Origin: Thalassospira sp. HF15
GTDB taxonomy: Bacteria > Pseudomonadota > Alphaproteobacteria > Rhodospirillales > Thalassospiraceae
Length of the DNA: 64,000 bases
Assembly: GCF_011806525.1 (NCBI RefSeq)
Contig: NZ_JAAVKI010000008.1
Span: 62,001-126,000, forward strand
Reading direction: 5' to 3'
Of this stretch, positions 29,618 through 39,942 are shown piece after piece; within the stretch, counting starts at the first letter, position 1, and each line of letters begins with the position of its first letter. Made by a program: the position numbers and the translations under genes. The notes beneath the pieces were generated by a model. It had not been told where the DNA came from. It saw only the letters and a program-made list of their open reading frames with translations, and searched no databases.

Positions 29618-29649
29618 GGGCGGGGTTCTGCATTTGCGAAACCCCGCCC
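29618..29649 (-). terminator. Terminator of the DUF2189 gene
   Basis: GGGCGGGGTT / AACCCCGCCC perfect 10-bp arms around a 12-base loop, on the downstream side of the minus-strand DUF2189 gene; T-rich rather than a pure T-run follows. Confidence 0.75.
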
Positions 29650-29707
29650 ATCTTCTTCTTACTTCTTGCGACTTGGTCGCTTTGTCTTTGATCAGAGTCC
29701 GGAATGA

Positions 29708-30544
29708 TCAGGGTACTTGACGGCGCAGTCTTGCGACATCTGCCTGACTTTCATCAATGATGCCGCGATAGGCATGCCAGCTGGCAAAGCCCAGAAGCGG
29801 CATTGTGACGGCAAGTCCGAACAGGAACAAAACCATACCGCAAGCCGAAAGGATGGCGATCACTGCTGCCCAGCCAATCAGGACCTTCCAGTTTTTCCGA
29901 AAGGCGGAAACACTGATGATGACCGCAGTAATCACGTCAACATCGCGATCCACCAGAAGCGGGATTGAAATCACCGAGACGGCAAAAGCAATCACGGCAA
30001 GCACACCACCGATAAGACCACCGGTAATCAGGAAGGTAATCGCATCGCGCGAGAAGAAGGTTTCCCAGACCAGAACATCAAGCGACGGCATGGTTCCGTT
30101 GTAAAACAGGGCAAACAGCAACATTGCAATGCGCGTCCAGGCCAAAAAGAACAGCATCAAAAGCACGCCGATGGCACCAATCTGCCCTGGATTGCGGCGA
30201 AACCCGTTCAGGCTATGCCAAAGGGTGACGTTTTCGCCCATTTCAAGACGGCGACTGGTCTCATAAAGGCCAACGGCCACCAGTGGCGCAAGCAACATGA
30301 AGCCGGCAGCAAGTGGCAGGGTCAAATAGGGTTGCCCGGATTGGAAAATGCTGAGCACGATGAGCCAGCCGGCAACGGTGCAAAGCGCGCCATAGGTCAG
30401 GCCGATAGCAGGTGTTCGTTTGAAATCACGCCATCCGGCTTGCAGCCAGGCGCCAGATTGGTCGGTGGTAATGCTACGTACAGCGATTCCGCGCTGACCG
30501 GGGTCGACCGCTTTTTCAGGCGTTTCGATTGTTGTATCGGTCAT
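29708..30544 (-). CDS. DUF2189 integral membrane protein
   Basis: 278 residues from ATG 30544, which has an excellent agggagg five bases upstream; a start twelve codons earlier lacks one. After a polar N-terminus the protein contains six hydrophobic helices, with the family's early motif AWLQAGWRDFKRTPAIGLTYG and the RRLEMGENVTLWHS cytoplasmic loop. DUF2189 proteins are uncharacterised; some are annotated as cytochrome c oxidase-related, but without direct evidence. It is a single gene with its own terminator. Confidence 0.85.
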   Translation of the reverse strand: MTDTTIETPEKAVDPGQRGIAVRSITTDQSGAWLQAGWRDFKRTPAIGLTYGALCTVAGWLIVLSIFQSGQPYLTLPLAAGFMLLAPLVAVGLYETSRRLEMGENVTLWHSLNGFRRNPGQIGAIGVLLMLFFLAWTRIAMLLFALFYNGTMPSLDVLVWETFFSRDAITFLITGGLIGGVLAVIAFAVSVISIPLLVDRDVDVITAVIISVSAFRKNWKVLIGWAAVIAILSACGMVLFLFGLAVTMPLLGFASWHAYRGIIDESQADVARLRRQVP

Positions 30545-31008
30545 TTTATCCTCCCTGTCGCGATTGCGTACAACGATCATTTGGTCAGAATGAAAGTCAG
30601 GATTGAATTCTTTTTCTGTTTTATAAAATGTATCATTTCAAAGGCTGTTTTCCACCATCTAATTGATTTTAAACTACGTATTTCGCCATTTGGTAAATTC
30701 GCAAACGGCGTTAATGGTTTTCTTTCCGTGGATTCCGGGTGTGTTTTTAACGTTTCAAAACAATGCAATATCAACGTGATGCTTGATCCCGTGGCTGTGT
30801 TGGCACACATGAAGATGGTGCGAACGGAACATAGGGTGTGATCGCAGCGTTGCTGATGGATCAAGCTTGCCCGAAATAAGCTACAATCTTTGGCCATTTT
30901 CTGTTGCGAGAGCCAGCACGAGCCTTATGCTTTCGGACATAAAATCAAACCTTTGAAAGACGCTGTCAGATTTGGCTGGCGATCTTGCGATTTAGCGGAG
31001 CCCGACTG
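30545..31008. other. Intergenic region without recognisable features
   Basis: 464 bases between the divergent DUF2189 and AsmA genes. Moderately AT-rich on the DUF2189 side. Short open frames exist but lack ribosome sites and codon bias. No clear promoter hexamers, repeats or RNA structure seen. Confidence 0.4.
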
Positions 31009-34000
31009 TTGAAAAAAATACTTGCCGCATTTGGTGCAATTCTCGTGGTTCTTGTTGCCGCGTTGCTGATCATTCCATCCCTGATTGATTGGAATGGCTA
31101 CAAGGCACAGATCAGTCAGGCTGTCCGCGATGCGACCGGCCGCGAGCTTGATCTTGCGGGTGATCTTTCAATGTCGCTGATCCCGTCGCCTTCCCTGACG
31201 GCAACGGATGTCAGTCTGGGCAACGTGGCGGGCGCGCAAGATGCCGATATGGTCGAAATTGGCGAGGTTCGGGTTTCCGTTGCCCTGATGCCGCTCCTGA
31301 CCGGTAATGTGCAGGTTACCGAAGTCAGCCTGATCAATCCGGTGATTTCGATCGAGACCTTTGAAGACGGCACCAACAATCTGGTGTTTGATCCCAATCA
31401 GGCCGCACGGTCCGGCCCCGATGCAGGCTTGATTACCACGCCGGGTGAAGCAGATAGCGCATCAACCCCGCCAGCAGCTTCAGCCGATAGTTCTGAGAGT
31501 GATTTCGCCAGCACCATTCAGGTTGACCGGCTTGAAATTGAAAATGCGACGATCATCTACCGCGCGCCCGGTTCCGAAGAACGGATCGAGGGCCTGACCC
31601 TTGGTGTGTCGGCGCAAACCCTGAACGGTCCGATTGAGGGTGAAGGTTATGTCTTCTATCGTGGTATTCCGCTGACATTTGCATTGAATGTTGGGCAAAT
31701 CAGCCAGACCGCTCCGTTCCCCGTCAGTGTCAAGCTGGGCATTGATGAGGTTGATGGTGGATTTACCGTCGCCGGGCGTGTCGATCTTTCAACCGAAAAC
31801 CCCGGTTTTGATGGTGAAATTGACGGCAATTTCGATGATCTGCGCGAAGCAGCCCTTCGGATTGCCGGTGACAATGCAGATATCCCTGATATCGCGGCCA
31901 AGCCGTTTGATCTTGGCGGGCACATTACAGCCAATGCCAAATCGGTCACGCTGAATGATTTGTCGATCCGCTTTGGTGAAACCCGTGGTTCGGGCGCGAT
32001 TGCCATTGATCAGGAACCAAGCCTGAGCGCAGATGTTGCGCTGCGCTTCAATCAGCTTGATCTTGATAGCATTCTGGTACTGGCCGATATGGGGGATGCT
32101 GCATCGCCCGCAGCCAACGGTGACGAGGCGACGTCCACAGCGTCAAGCGATGGTGCCGATGGTGCGCAGTCAATTCCTTCACAAAGCTCTGTCAAGAAAT
32201 CCGGTGCCTCCAATGCACCGGCCATTCCTGCAGATCTGACCGCCTCGATCGATTTTGAAGTCGAAACCCTGATCTATAATCAGACACCGGTTCATAATGC
32301 GCGGATCAATGCGGCAATCGCCAACAGCAAAGTCACGCTGAACGAAGTTTCCGCCGGGTTGCCGGGTGGAACGGACGTGGCCGTCTTTGGCAGCATTTCC
32401 GGTGAAACACCGAAACCAAGTGCTGAGCTGAGTTATGAAGTCGCCTCGGAAAACATCCGTGCGGTCATTCGTTGGCTGGGGGTGGATATCGATGGCGTTC
32501 GTGCAGATCGATTGCGTCGGTTCTCGCTGACCGGGGGCATCAAAGGCACCTCCGAGCAGCTCAATATTTCCGATCTTGATATGCGGGTTGACGACACCGC
32601 CATTCGTGGCGCGGTTGTTGCCAATCTTAGCGGATCGGGCCTGCCAGCGTTGGGCATTGGTCTGAAACTGGACCGGATCAACCTTGATCAGTATGTCGCA
32701 GCAACACCGGATGCCGAAGTTTCGGTCTCGACGACGTCTGATGCTGATGAAACTGCTTCATCAGGCAATGCAGGCACTGCGTCATCTGGATCGGCCGCTA
32801 AGACCGATATGGTTAAGGTTATCAAGGATGCCTTGGCCCCGCTTGAAGGACTGGCGGCAAATTATCGTCTGGCAGCAGATGAGATCATCTCATCTGGTGT
32901 TTCGGTACGTGGTATTGCAATTGATGGCAGCATCAGCGGCCCGAACATCACACTGACCAATTTTGCAATTGCTGATGCTGCGGGTCTTTCGGCCAGTGCA
33001 AAGGGTGTCTTCAACGGTTCTGGCAGTGTGCCGGCATTCGATGGATTTTCCCTGCGGGTGACAGCCAAAACGCTTGAGCCGCTGGCCAAGCTTACGGGCA
33101 TAACGCTGCCGGCACCGGCCAGCAGTTACAAAAGTGTGCAGGCCAATCTTGGCCTGAATGGCCCGGTCACGGGACCGACGATTGCGGTTGATGTATCCAA
33201 CCCGCAGATTCAACTGGCCCTTGACGGTGTTGTTTCGGAAATGCTTGGCGCCAATCCGGGCCTTGATGGCAAACTTGCGGTGCAGGCATCAAGTCTTAAC
33301 CGCGCACTGGCGCTTCTGGCCCCTGATTACACGCCGTCTGGTAACCTCGGGCGACTGGCTGTTTCGGGCAACGTGAATGGTAATGCGCAAAACGTTGCAA
33401 TTGACGGCTTGAAGCTGATTGTCGGGGCGTTCGAAACCGCCGGAACAGTGAAGTTCAATGGAGCACAGGCGCAGCCGAAGGTGTCTGTTGCCCTTTCTGG
33501 TGGCAAGCTTGTGGTTGATCCGTTCCTGCCGGCAGCAGAACGGGCAAGTCTGATGCCCGGTATTGGCAGTGGCCCGCGCAAGGCGGCGTTTAATTTGCCG
33601 AAAACCATGAATGTCACCCGTGTTGATACCCGCGATGGCACGCCGTGGGACGATAATGTGATTGATGTTTCGGCCCTGCGTTCAATCGATGCTGATGTCG
33701 CCATCGCCTTGGATCAGCTTGATTTTGATACCTACAGCCTGATCAATCCCGACCTGAAGGCAAATCTGGTTAATGGCCTTTTGACCATTCCGTCCTTTAC
33801 CGGGCTTCTGGGGCAGGGCGACCTTGCCGTCAACGGAACCTTTGATGCGCGTAACAGCGATGTGCCGCAATTGGCACTTGCTGGCAGCCTTGATGGCGCA
33901 CGGATTGAAAGCCTGTCTCCGATCCGGGTGGCCAATGACACCATCCTTGGTGGTGCGGGCCTGACATTTGATGTGAAGGCCAATGGCAACACATCGCGTC

Positions 34001-34545
34001 GTCTGGTGTCCGCCCTGAACGGCACGGCCAATCTTGTGTTGAATGATGTGCGCTTTAGCAATGCCGACAAGCGTTCAACGGATCCGCGCCTGAATATCGA
34101 AGCCTTGCTGCGTCAGGGCCCACAGGCAATGGTGGTTGAAGGGGTTGGTAATAACGATCTGTTGCAGTCGCTTGAAGCCGATATGACAATCACCAACGGG
34201 ATTGCCAAAACCACCCGTGTGGCGGCTGTTTCACGGGTTGGGACTGCTGATGCGGATGCAACCCTTGATCTGCCGCGTTGGGTCATGGATACGCAGGCAG
34301 ACTTTGATTTCTCCGAAAAGATCGAAGAACTGCCGCCGTTTAGCGTCTATGCCAAAGGCAAAATTGATGATCCGGCCATTACCGGACGCATGGACAAGGT
34401 TGCTGTCAGGGTTCTTGATAACATCCTCGACAAGGCCCTTGGTGGTGACGGATCGAGTGATGGTTCATCCGGTTCTGGCGGTGGTTCCGCCGAAGATGCG
34501 GCGAAAGGCCTGCTAAAAGGTTTGCTCAATCAGTTCGGTCGCTAA
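31009..34545 (+). CDS. AsmA-family protein (large)
   Basis: 1178 residues starting at TTG 31009, which has cggag about 8 bases upstream and gives a clean N-terminus MKKILAAFGAILVVLVAALL; TTG 30985 is an alternative. One N-terminal signal anchor (about 4-24) is followed by IDWNGYKAQISQAVRDATGREL, the AsmA entry motif, then a very long beta-strand-rich region interrupted by three Ser/Ala/Asp-rich linkers and a Gly/Ser-rich tail. AsmA-like proteins bridge the periplasm as beta-groove lipid conduits and affect outer-membrane assembly. It ends with a conserved AsmA_2-like domain (GTANLVLNDVRFSNADKRSTD). Confidence 0.88.
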   Translation: MKKILAAFGAILVVLVAALLIIPSLIDWNGYKAQISQAVRDATGRELDLAGDLSMSLIPSPSLTATDVSLGNVAGAQDADMVEIGEVRVSVALMPLLTGNVQVTEVSLINPVISIETFEDGTNNLVFDPNQAARSGPDAGLITTPGEADSASTPPAASADSSESDFASTIQVDRLEIENATIIYRAPGSEERIEGLTLGVSAQTLNGPIEGEGYVFYRGIPLTFALNVGQISQTAPFPVSVKLGIDEVDGGFTVAGRVDLSTENPGFDGEIDGNFDDLREAALRIAGDNADIPDIAAKPFDLGGHITANAKSVTLNDLSIRFGETRGSGAIAIDQEPSLSADVALRFNQLDLDSILVLADMGDAASPAANGDEATSTASSDGADGAQSIPSQSSVKKSGASNAPAIPADLTASIDFEVETLIYNQTPVHNARINAAIANSKVTLNEVSAGLPGGTDVAVFGSISGETPKPSAELSYEVASENIRAVIRWLGVDIDGVRADRLRRFSLTGGIKGTSEQLNISDLDMRVDDTAIRGAVVANLSGSGLPALGIGLKLDRINLDQYVAATPDAEVSVSTTSDADETASSGNAGTASSGSAAKTDMVKVIKDALAPLEGLAANYRLAADEIISSGVSVRGIAIDGSISGPNITLTNFAIADAAGLSASAKGVFNGSGSVPAFDGFSLRVTAKTLEPLAKLTGITLPAPASSYKSVQANLGLNGPVTGPTIAVDVSNPQIQLALDGVVSEMLGANPGLDGKLAVQASSLNRALALLAPDYTPSGNLGRLAVSGNVNGNAQNVAIDGLKLIVGAFETAGTVKFNGAQAQPKVSVALSGGKLVVDPFLPAAERASLMPGIGSGPRKAAFNLPKTMNVTRVDTRDGTPWDDNVIDVSALRSIDADVAIALDQLDFDTYSLINPDLKANLVNGLLTIPSFTGLLGQGDLAVNGTFDARNSDVPQLALAGSLDGARIESLSPIRVANDTILGGAGLTFDVKANGNTSRRLVSALNGTANLVLNDVRFSNADKRSTDPRLNIEALLRQGPQAMVVEGVGNNDLLQSLEADMTITNGIAKTTRVAAVSRVGTADADATLDLPRWVMDTQADFDFSEKIEELPPFSVYAKGKIDDPAITGRMDKVAVRVLDNILDKALGGDGSSDGSSGSGGGSAEDAAKGLLKGLLNQFGR

Positions 34546-34570
34546 GGCGTTTAACCGATGTGATTTTGAT

Positions 34571-34604
34571 AAAACGGCCCTGCTTTGCGGGGCCGTTTTT
34601 GTTT
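34571..34604 (+). terminator. Terminator after AsmA
   Basis: AAAACGGCCC / GGGGCCGTTTT stem with one offset and a T-tract, 25 bases past the stop codon. Confidence 0.92.
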
Positions 34605-34716
34605 CAGTTCAATAAGTTGATGTTGGATTGTCATAAAACAGCAAAAAAACCTTAACAAAGAGGTCCGGCTTCGACATGATCCGCCCGTCGATTCCCTTTG
34701 ATGGTAACGGTTGATT

Positions 34717-36243
34717 ATGTCGGTAAAGAAAACTGCTCTGGATAAGGATCTCAGGTGGCAAAAGCGCATGGATGCGGGGCTGGGTGAAACAGCGTCGATC
34801 AGTGCAAAGCTTGGTCTTGCCCTTGTCTTCCTGCTTGCCTGTAGTGCGTTTGTCGCCTTCCACATGGGCGGTTTACCGCAAAGTGGCTTTCTGATCGCCG
34901 CTGCCGTTATCGGCGGCTACATGGCGCTCAACATTGGCGCCAACGATGTTGCCAACAATGTTGGCCCGGCGGTTGGCTCCAAGGCGTTGACCATGGTAGG
35001 TGCGCTTTTGATCGCCGCCATCTTCGAAGCGGCTGGTGCGATCATTGCTGGTGGCGATGTTGTCGGCACGATCAAGAACGGTATTATTGATCCGACCCAG
35101 ATGCCTGATGCACAGACTTTTGTCTGGGCCATGATGGCTGCCCTTTTGGCGGCGGCCTTGTGGCTGAACTTGGCGACCTGGCTTGGGGCTCCGGTTTCAA
35201 CCACCCACTCCATCGTTGGTGGTGTAATGGGCGCGGGCATGGCTGCTGTTGGCATTGGCGCTGTGAATTGGCCGACCATGGGCAAGATTGCCGCAAGTTG
35301 GGTGATTTCCCCGGTTCTGGGGGGCTTAATCGCTGCTGCGTTTCTGGCCTTTATCAAATTCCGCATCCTTTATACCGAAGACCGCGTCACGGCTGCACGT
35401 AGATGGGTTCCGATCCTTGTTGGCGTGATGGTTTCGGCATTTTCGATGTACCTGATGATGAAGGGTGTGAAAAAAGTCTGGAAGGCCGACACCACGGTTG
35501 TCATCGCAATTGGGATCGCGGCGTTCTTCTTGACGGTGATCCCGGTACGCAAGGCCGTCTTCCGGGCATCGGCAAGCATGAGCGGTCGTCGCAAGGAGAT
35601 TGCATCGCTGTTTCGTATTCCGCTTGTGGTTTCAGCAGCTCTTCTGTCCTTTGCGCATGGCTCAAACGACGTTGCCAATGCAATTGGCCCACTGGCAGCC
35701 ATTGTTTCCGGCGTTGATAGCGGTGAAATTGTCACCTCGGCCCCGATCCCGATCTGGGTGATGGTGATTGGCGCGATCGGTATCTCTGCCGGTCTGATCC
35801 TGTTTGGTCCAAAACTGATCAAGACGGTTGGTTCGAAAATTACCAAGCTTGATCCGATCCGCGCCTATACTGTCGCCTTGTCCGCCGCACTTACGGTGAT
35901 TGTCGCATCTGCGCTGGGGCTTCCGGTCAGTTCGACCCACATTGCGGTTGGTGCTGTATTCGGGGTTGGCTTCCTGCGCGAAAGCCTTTCGCATCGTCGT
36001 CGCAAGATCGCACCGCCGATGCTGGTCGACCGTGCTGAAAGCGCGCAGGCAGACGATCATATCGAGGCGCTACGTCAGATTGACCCGAATGAGGCCGAAA
36101 AGGCCGAGAAAAAATTCCGCAAACGCCTTCTGGTACGTCGTCGCTATGCCGTGACGATTGCAACCGCATGGGTGGTGACGGTTCCGGCCGGTGCCTTCCT
36201 TGGGGCTTTGCTGTTCTTCACCATTCGCGGCATCATGCTGTAA
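34717..36243 (+). CDS. PiT-family inorganic phosphate transporter
   Basis: 508 residues. Both PiT signature repeats are present: ANDVANNVGPAVGSKALT near the N-terminus and GSNDVANAIGPLAAI in the second half, each followed by the PVSSTH-type sequence (APVSTTHSIVGG and LPVSSTHIAVGA). About ten membrane helices with a hydrophilic central segment. PiT carriers import phosphate, often as a metal-phosphate complex, with H+ or Na+. Start ATG 34717 is chosen two codons into the longest frame. No PhoU-like partner gene is adjacent, unlike many Pit operons. Confidence 0.93.
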   Translation: MSVKKTALDKDLRWQKRMDAGLGETASISAKLGLALVFLLACSAFVAFHMGGLPQSGFLIAAAVIGGYMALNIGANDVANNVGPAVGSKALTMVGALLIAAIFEAAGAIIAGGDVVGTIKNGIIDPTQMPDAQTFVWAMMAALLAAALWLNLATWLGAPVSTTHSIVGGVMGAGMAAVGIGAVNWPTMGKIAASWVISPVLGGLIAAAFLAFIKFRILYTEDRVTAARRWVPILVGVMVSAFSMYLMMKGVKKVWKADTTVVIAIGIAAFFLTVIPVRKAVFRASASMSGRRKEIASLFRIPLVVSAALLSFAHGSNDVANAIGPLAAIVSGVDSGEIVTSAPIPIWVMVIGAIGISAGLILFGPKLIKTVGSKITKLDPIRAYTVALSAALTVIVASALGLPVSSTHIAVGAVFGVGFLRESLSHRRRKIAPPMLVDRAESAQADDHIEALRQIDPNEAEKAEKKFRKRLLVRRRYAVTIATAWVVTVPAGAFLGALLFFTIRGIML

Positions 36244-36311
36244 TCGCAAAAGAATATAGTTTCGCGGCACGGCGCCCCATTTTCCCCGGGGCGGCTTGCA
36301 GCGATCTGCAG

Positions 36312-36344
36312 CGGCGATCAGGTTTTCCTGATCGCCGTTTTTCC
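36312..36344 (+). terminator. Terminator after the phosphate transporter gene
   Basis: CGGCGATCAGG / CCTGATCGCCG perfect 11-bp stem, TTTT loop, then TTTTTCC. Confidence 0.94.
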
Positions 36345-36474
36345 TTGACCAGCCTTTGGTCTGCGCGTAAACAGCCGCACCAAAGTTACACAGAATCCGT
36401 TCGTGATCGTCGCCCAGTTCGGTGGGCCGCGAGATTTGTTATGCGTGGGTTCACTTGCTTAGAAGGGCTAAAAC

Positions 36475-37020
36475 ATGAAAGCGATCATTTTCGGTGTCTT
36501 CGCCATGGCGGTGACCGTTGTCGCATCGAACATTCTGGTCGAATATCCCCTGCCGGGCGTTCTGGCTGACTGGCTGACTTATGGCGCCTTTACTTATCCG
36601 GTCGCTTTCCTCGTAACCGACCTGACCAACCGCGCACGCGGCGCCGCAGCGGCACGGGTTGTGGTGCTGGCCGGTTTTGCACTGGCAGTGGTTCTTTCGC
36701 TGATCTTTGCTGATACGCGCATTGCGATTGCATCGGGTTCGGCATTCCTGATTGCCCAGATGCTTGATGTCACCGTGTTTGACAAACTGCGCCGTGCAAG
36801 CTGGTGGAAAGCACCACTGGTGTCCTCTGGTATCGGGTCGGCGGTTGATACTGCGCTTTTCTTCTCAATCGCGTTCGCCGGCACAGGTCTTCCTTGGGAT
36901 ACTTGGGCGATGGGTGATTTTGCCGCCAAGATGATCATGGCCCTGACTTGCTTGGCACCCTTCCGTCTTTTGATGACTGTGGTTACACCGCGTACCAATA
37001 CGGAACCGGCCCGAGGCTAA
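36475..37020 (+). CDS. yhhQ: VUT/YhhQ-family queuosine precursor transporter
   Basis: 181 residues with six hydrophobic helices and the family motif AFTYPVAFLVTDLTNR. YhhQ proteins import queuosine precursors (preQ0/preQ1); COG1738 membership is indicated by the FLIAQMLDVTVFDKLRR segment. It stands immediately upstream of queA-tgt-queF-queG, so both salvage and the late synthesis steps are encoded together. Ribosome site agaaggg. It is separated from queA by a terminator-like hairpin at 37089-37122. Confidence 0.9.
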   Translation: MKAIIFGVFAMAVTVVASNILVEYPLPGVLADWLTYGAFTYPVAFLVTDLTNRARGAAAARVVVLAGFALAVVLSLIFADTRIAIASGSAFLIAQMLDVTVFDKLRRASWWKAPLVSSGIGSAVDTALFFSIAFAGTGLPWDTWAMGDFAAKMIMALTCLAPFRLLMTVVTPRTNTEPARG

Positions 37021-37088
37021 TGTCGGCCGGTACAGGGTTGCAGGGGAAAGGCGATCAGATATGCCATCCCCGACCTTGTGGTTTGTTC

Positions 37089-37122
37089 TGAAGGGGCGCA
37101 TAAGACGCCCCTTCATTTGTTT
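37089..37122 (+). terminator. Terminator or attenuator hairpin between yhhQ and queA
   Basis: TGAAGGGGCG / CGCCCCTTCA perfect stem with a 7-base loop followed by tttgtttg. The queA ATG begins only 28 bases later, leaving no room for a normal promoter after it. Confidence 0.8.
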
Positions 37123-37149
37123 GTTCATTGAACGGAATTGTCCTGATCC

Positions 37150-38202
37150 ATGAAAGTCGATCTGTTCGATTTTGAGTTGCCGCGCGACCGCATTGCCGAA
37201 CATCCGGCAAATCCGCGCGATGCCGCCCGTATGCTTGATCTGTCAGGTTCCGGCACAGTTGACCGTATCGTGCGCGAATTGCCTGATGTTTTGCGCCCCG
37301 GTGATTTGCTGATTTCCAATGATACGCGCGTGATCCCGGCCCGCCTGTTTGGCAAACGCGGGGAAGCCAAGGTTGAAGTCACCCTGCACAAGCAGGAAGG
37401 TCTTGGCACCTGGGTGGCATTTGCCAAACCGGCCAAAAAGCTGCGCATTGGGGAAATCTTCAAGGTCAACGATACCTTCGAAGCCGAGGTTCTTGATAAG
37501 AAGGATGGCGGCGAGGTTACCCTGCGCTTTAACAAATCGGGTGCAGATCTGATTGCGGCACTCGAAGAATTTGGCGTAATGCCTTTGCCGCCCTATATCC
37601 GCCGCGAGGCGGGTGGTGATGATCAGGACAAATCAGACTATCAGACGATCTTTGCGCAAAAGGACGGTGCCGTTGCCGCACCGACGGCCGGGCTTCATTT
37701 CACCCCGGAACTTTTGGCCAATCTTGATGCGCGCGGGATCAAGCGCCGCACGATTACCCTGCATGTCGGGGCGGGCACGTTCCTGCCGGTCAAGGTTGAT
37801 GACACCGATGATCACAAGATGCATGCCGAATGGGGATCGATCAGCAAGGAAATCGCTGATCTGATCAACGAGACGCGCGCCAATGGTGGTCGCGTGATCG
37901 CGGTTGGCACCACGTCGCTTCGCCTGCTTGAAAGTGCCGCGCGCGAAGATGGTGTGGTTGAACCGTTCGAGGCAGAAACCGACATCTTTATCACACCGGG
38001 CTACAAGTTCCGCGCGGTCGATATGCTGATGACCAACTTCCATCTGCCGCGTTCGACCTTGTTTATGCTGGTATCGGCCTTTGCCGGGTTTGATCGGATG
38101 AAGGCGGCCTATAGCCACGCCATCGACAACGAATACCGTTTTTATTCCTATGGCGATTGCAGCCTGCTTGAATGCGCCAACAAAATTGATGCACGGACAT
38201 AA
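37150..38202 (+). CDS. queA: S-adenosylmethionine:tRNA ribosyltransferase-isomerase QueA
   Basis: 350 residues, normal length. Diagnostic stretches are [24 protein letters not shown], the [15 protein letters not shown] block, [14 protein letters not shown] and the C-terminal [20 protein letters not shown]. QueA transfers and isomerises the ribosyl moiety of SAM onto preQ1 at tRNA position 34 to form epoxyqueuosine. It precedes tgt by six bases in an obvious operon. The product is the substrate of QueG, encoded two genes downstream. Confidence 0.97.
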   Translation: MKVDLFDFELPRDRIAEHPANPRDAARMLDLSGSGTVDRIVRELPDVLRPGDLLISNDTRVIPARLFGKRGEAKVEVTLHKQEGLGTWVAFAKPAKKLRIGEIFKVNDTFEAEVLDKKDGGEVTLRFNKSGADLIAALEEFGVMPLPPYIRREAGGDDQDKSDYQTIFAQKDGAVAAPTAGLHFTPELLANLDARGIKRRTITLHVGAGTFLPVKVDDTDDHKMHAEWGSISKEIADLINETRANGGRVIAVGTTSLRLLESAAREDGVVEPFEAETDIFITPGYKFRAVDMLMTNFHLPRSTLFMLVSAFAGFDRMKAAYSHAIDNEYRFYSYGDCSLLECANKIDART

Positions 38203-38208
38203 GAACCG

Positions 38209-39351
38209 ATGACCGAATTTCGCTATGAACTGCTTGCCGAGGATGGCAAGGCCCGTCTGGGGCGCATTCACACCGCACATGGCGTGATCGATACGCCAAC
38301 CTTTATGCCGGTCGGCACAGCCGCGACCGTTAAGGGCATGTTGCCGGAAAACGTTGCGGACACGGGGGCGCAGATCCTTTTGGGCAATACCTATCACCTG
38401 ATGCTGCGTCCGGGGGCTGAACGTATCGCGCGTCTGGGTGGCCTGCACAAATTCATGAACTGGGACAAGCCGATCCTGACCGACAGTGGCGGGTATCAGG
38501 TGATGTCGCTGGCGAAATTGCGCAAGATCACCGAAGAAGGTGTGACCTTCAAAAGTCATATCGATGGGCGCAAGTTCAACCTGACACCGGAACGCTCGAT
38601 GGAAATCCAGCATTTGCTGGGCTCGACCATCACCATGGCGTTTGATGAATGCACGCCGTTCCCGGCGACCGAACAGCAGGCGCGCGAAAGCATGCAGATG
38701 TCGATGCGCTGGGCAAAGCGGTCCAAGGATGCGTTTGTCGAACGCGAAGGCTATGCGCTTTATGGCATTCAGCAGGGCAGTGTTTTTGAAAACCTGCGTC
38801 GTGAAAGCTCGGAAAAGCTGGCTGAACTTGATCTTCCTGGCCATTCGGTTGGCGGACTTGCCGTTGGTGAAGGCCAGCAGATCATGTTTGATACGCTTGA
38901 TTTCTGTGTCGATATGCTGCCTGCCAACAAGCCGCGCTATTTGATGGGGGTTGGCAAGCCGTCTGATCTTGTCGGTGCAGTGATGCGCGGGATTGACCAG
39001 TTTGACTGCGTGCTGCCGACCCGATCAGGGCGCAATGCGCAGGCCTTTACCCATCGTGGCACGCTGAACCTTAAAAACGGCCGCCATCGTGATGATGACC
39101 GCCCGCTTGATGATCAGTGTGGTTGCCCGGCCTGCACGAAATATTCGCGCGCCTATCTGCATCATCTGATCAAATCGGGTGAGATGCTTGGGGCGATGCT
39201 GCTGACCTGGCATAACCTTGCCTATTATCAGGATCTGATGCGCGACATGCGCGAAGCCATTGCCGAAGGCCGCATGGATGCGTTCGCGCGAGATTTCCAT
39301 GCTGGACAGGAAGGCGGGGATATCGATCCGGTGCCGATTATCGAGGACTAA
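38209..39351 (+). CDS. tgt: tRNA-guanine transglycosylase
   Basis: 380 residues. Active-site regions are evident: [11 protein letters not shown] with the general-base Asp, GLAVGEGQ in the substrate pocket, and [17 protein letters not shown] carrying the nucleophilic Asp. The zinc site [17 protein letters not shown] follows. Tgt swaps guanine 34 for preQ1 in tRNAs with GUN anticodons. The gene is packed between queA and queF with gaps of six and three bases, consistent with coupled translation. Confidence 0.97.
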   Translation: MTEFRYELLAEDGKARLGRIHTAHGVIDTPTFMPVGTAATVKGMLPENVADTGAQILLGNTYHLMLRPGAERIARLGGLHKFMNWDKPILTDSGGYQVMSLAKLRKITEEGVTFKSHIDGRKFNLTPERSMEIQHLLGSTITMAFDECTPFPATEQQARESMQMSMRWAKRSKDAFVEREGYALYGIQQGSVFENLRRESSEKLAELDLPGHSVGGLAVGEGQQIMFDTLDFCVDMLPANKPRYLMGVGKPSDLVGAVMRGIDQFDCVLPTRSGRNAQAFTHRGTLNLKNGRHRDDDRPLDDQCGCPACTKYSRAYLHHLIKSGEMLGAMLLTWHNLAYYQDLMRDMREAIAEGRMDAFARDFHAGQEGGDIDPVPIIED

Positions 39352-39354
39352 GTC

Positions 39355-39822
39355 ATGGCTGATCAAACCATTTACGACAACCTGACCATGCTGGGCGGCG
39401 ATACCAAACAGCCAGCATCACCAGACGAAGCGGTTCTGGAGCGCGTACCAAACCCGCAGGCCGGAACCGATTACTGTGTGCGGTTCGTCGCGCCGGAATT
39501 CACATCCCTCTGCCCGATCACCGGTCAGCCGGATTTTGCCCATCTGGTGATTGATTATGTGCCCGGTGACTGGTTGGTCGAAAGCAAGTCACTGAAGCTT
39601 TTCCTGACATCGTTCCGCAATCACGGGTCTTTCCACGAAGATTGCACGATCAAGGTTGGCAAGCGCATAGTCGAAACGCTTGATCCTAAATGGCTGCGCA
39701 TTGGGGGGTATTGGTATCCACGCGGTGGCATTCCGATTGATGTTTTTTATCAGACCGGCCCGGCACCCGAAGGTGTCTGGATCCCCGAGCAGGGCGTGGC
39801 ACCCTATCGCGGCCGCGGCTAG
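39355..39822 (+). CDS. queF: preQ0 reductase QueF (type I)
   Basis: 155 residues, the short unimodular form of QueF. The nucleophile Cys53 ([11 protein letters not shown], with the conserved Asp seven residues later) and the QueF motif [20 protein letters not shown] are present. It reduces the nitrile of preQ0 to the aminomethyl of preQ1 with NADPH. The start follows the tgt stop by three bases. GTP-to-preQ0 genes (queC, queD, queE) are not in the window. Confidence 0.96.
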   Translation: MADQTIYDNLTMLGGDTKQPASPDEAVLERVPNPQAGTDYCVRFVAPEFTSLCPITGQPDFAHLVIDYVPGDWLVESKSLKLFLTSFRNHGSFHEDCTIKVGKRIVETLDPKWLRIGGYWYPRGGIPIDVFYQTGPAPEGVWIPEQGVAPYRGRG

Positions 39823-39845
39823 AACCTGCGCTTATGAGTTTGTTA

Positions 39846-39878
39846 AAAAGGCCGCAGCATCATGTTGCGGCCTTTTGC
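39846..39878 (+). terminator. Terminator after queF
   Basis: AAAGGCCGCA / TGCGGCCTTTT stem, about 10-base loop region, T-run. It separates queA-tgt-queF from queG. Confidence 0.9.
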
Positions 39879-39942
39879 GTTATCATATGAACGCGATATA
39901 ACGCGCCAAAGAACAAACAGGCCAAATGACTGAGCCGATGCC

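Noticed and set aside
36244-36474. preQ1 riboswitch upstream of yhhQ
   Set aside because: The known preQ1-I, II and III consensus patterns are not seen; only a terminator of the previous gene is present.
37633-38844. Minus-strand open frame across queA and tgt
   Set aside because: Shadow frame spanning two unambiguous plus-strand genes.
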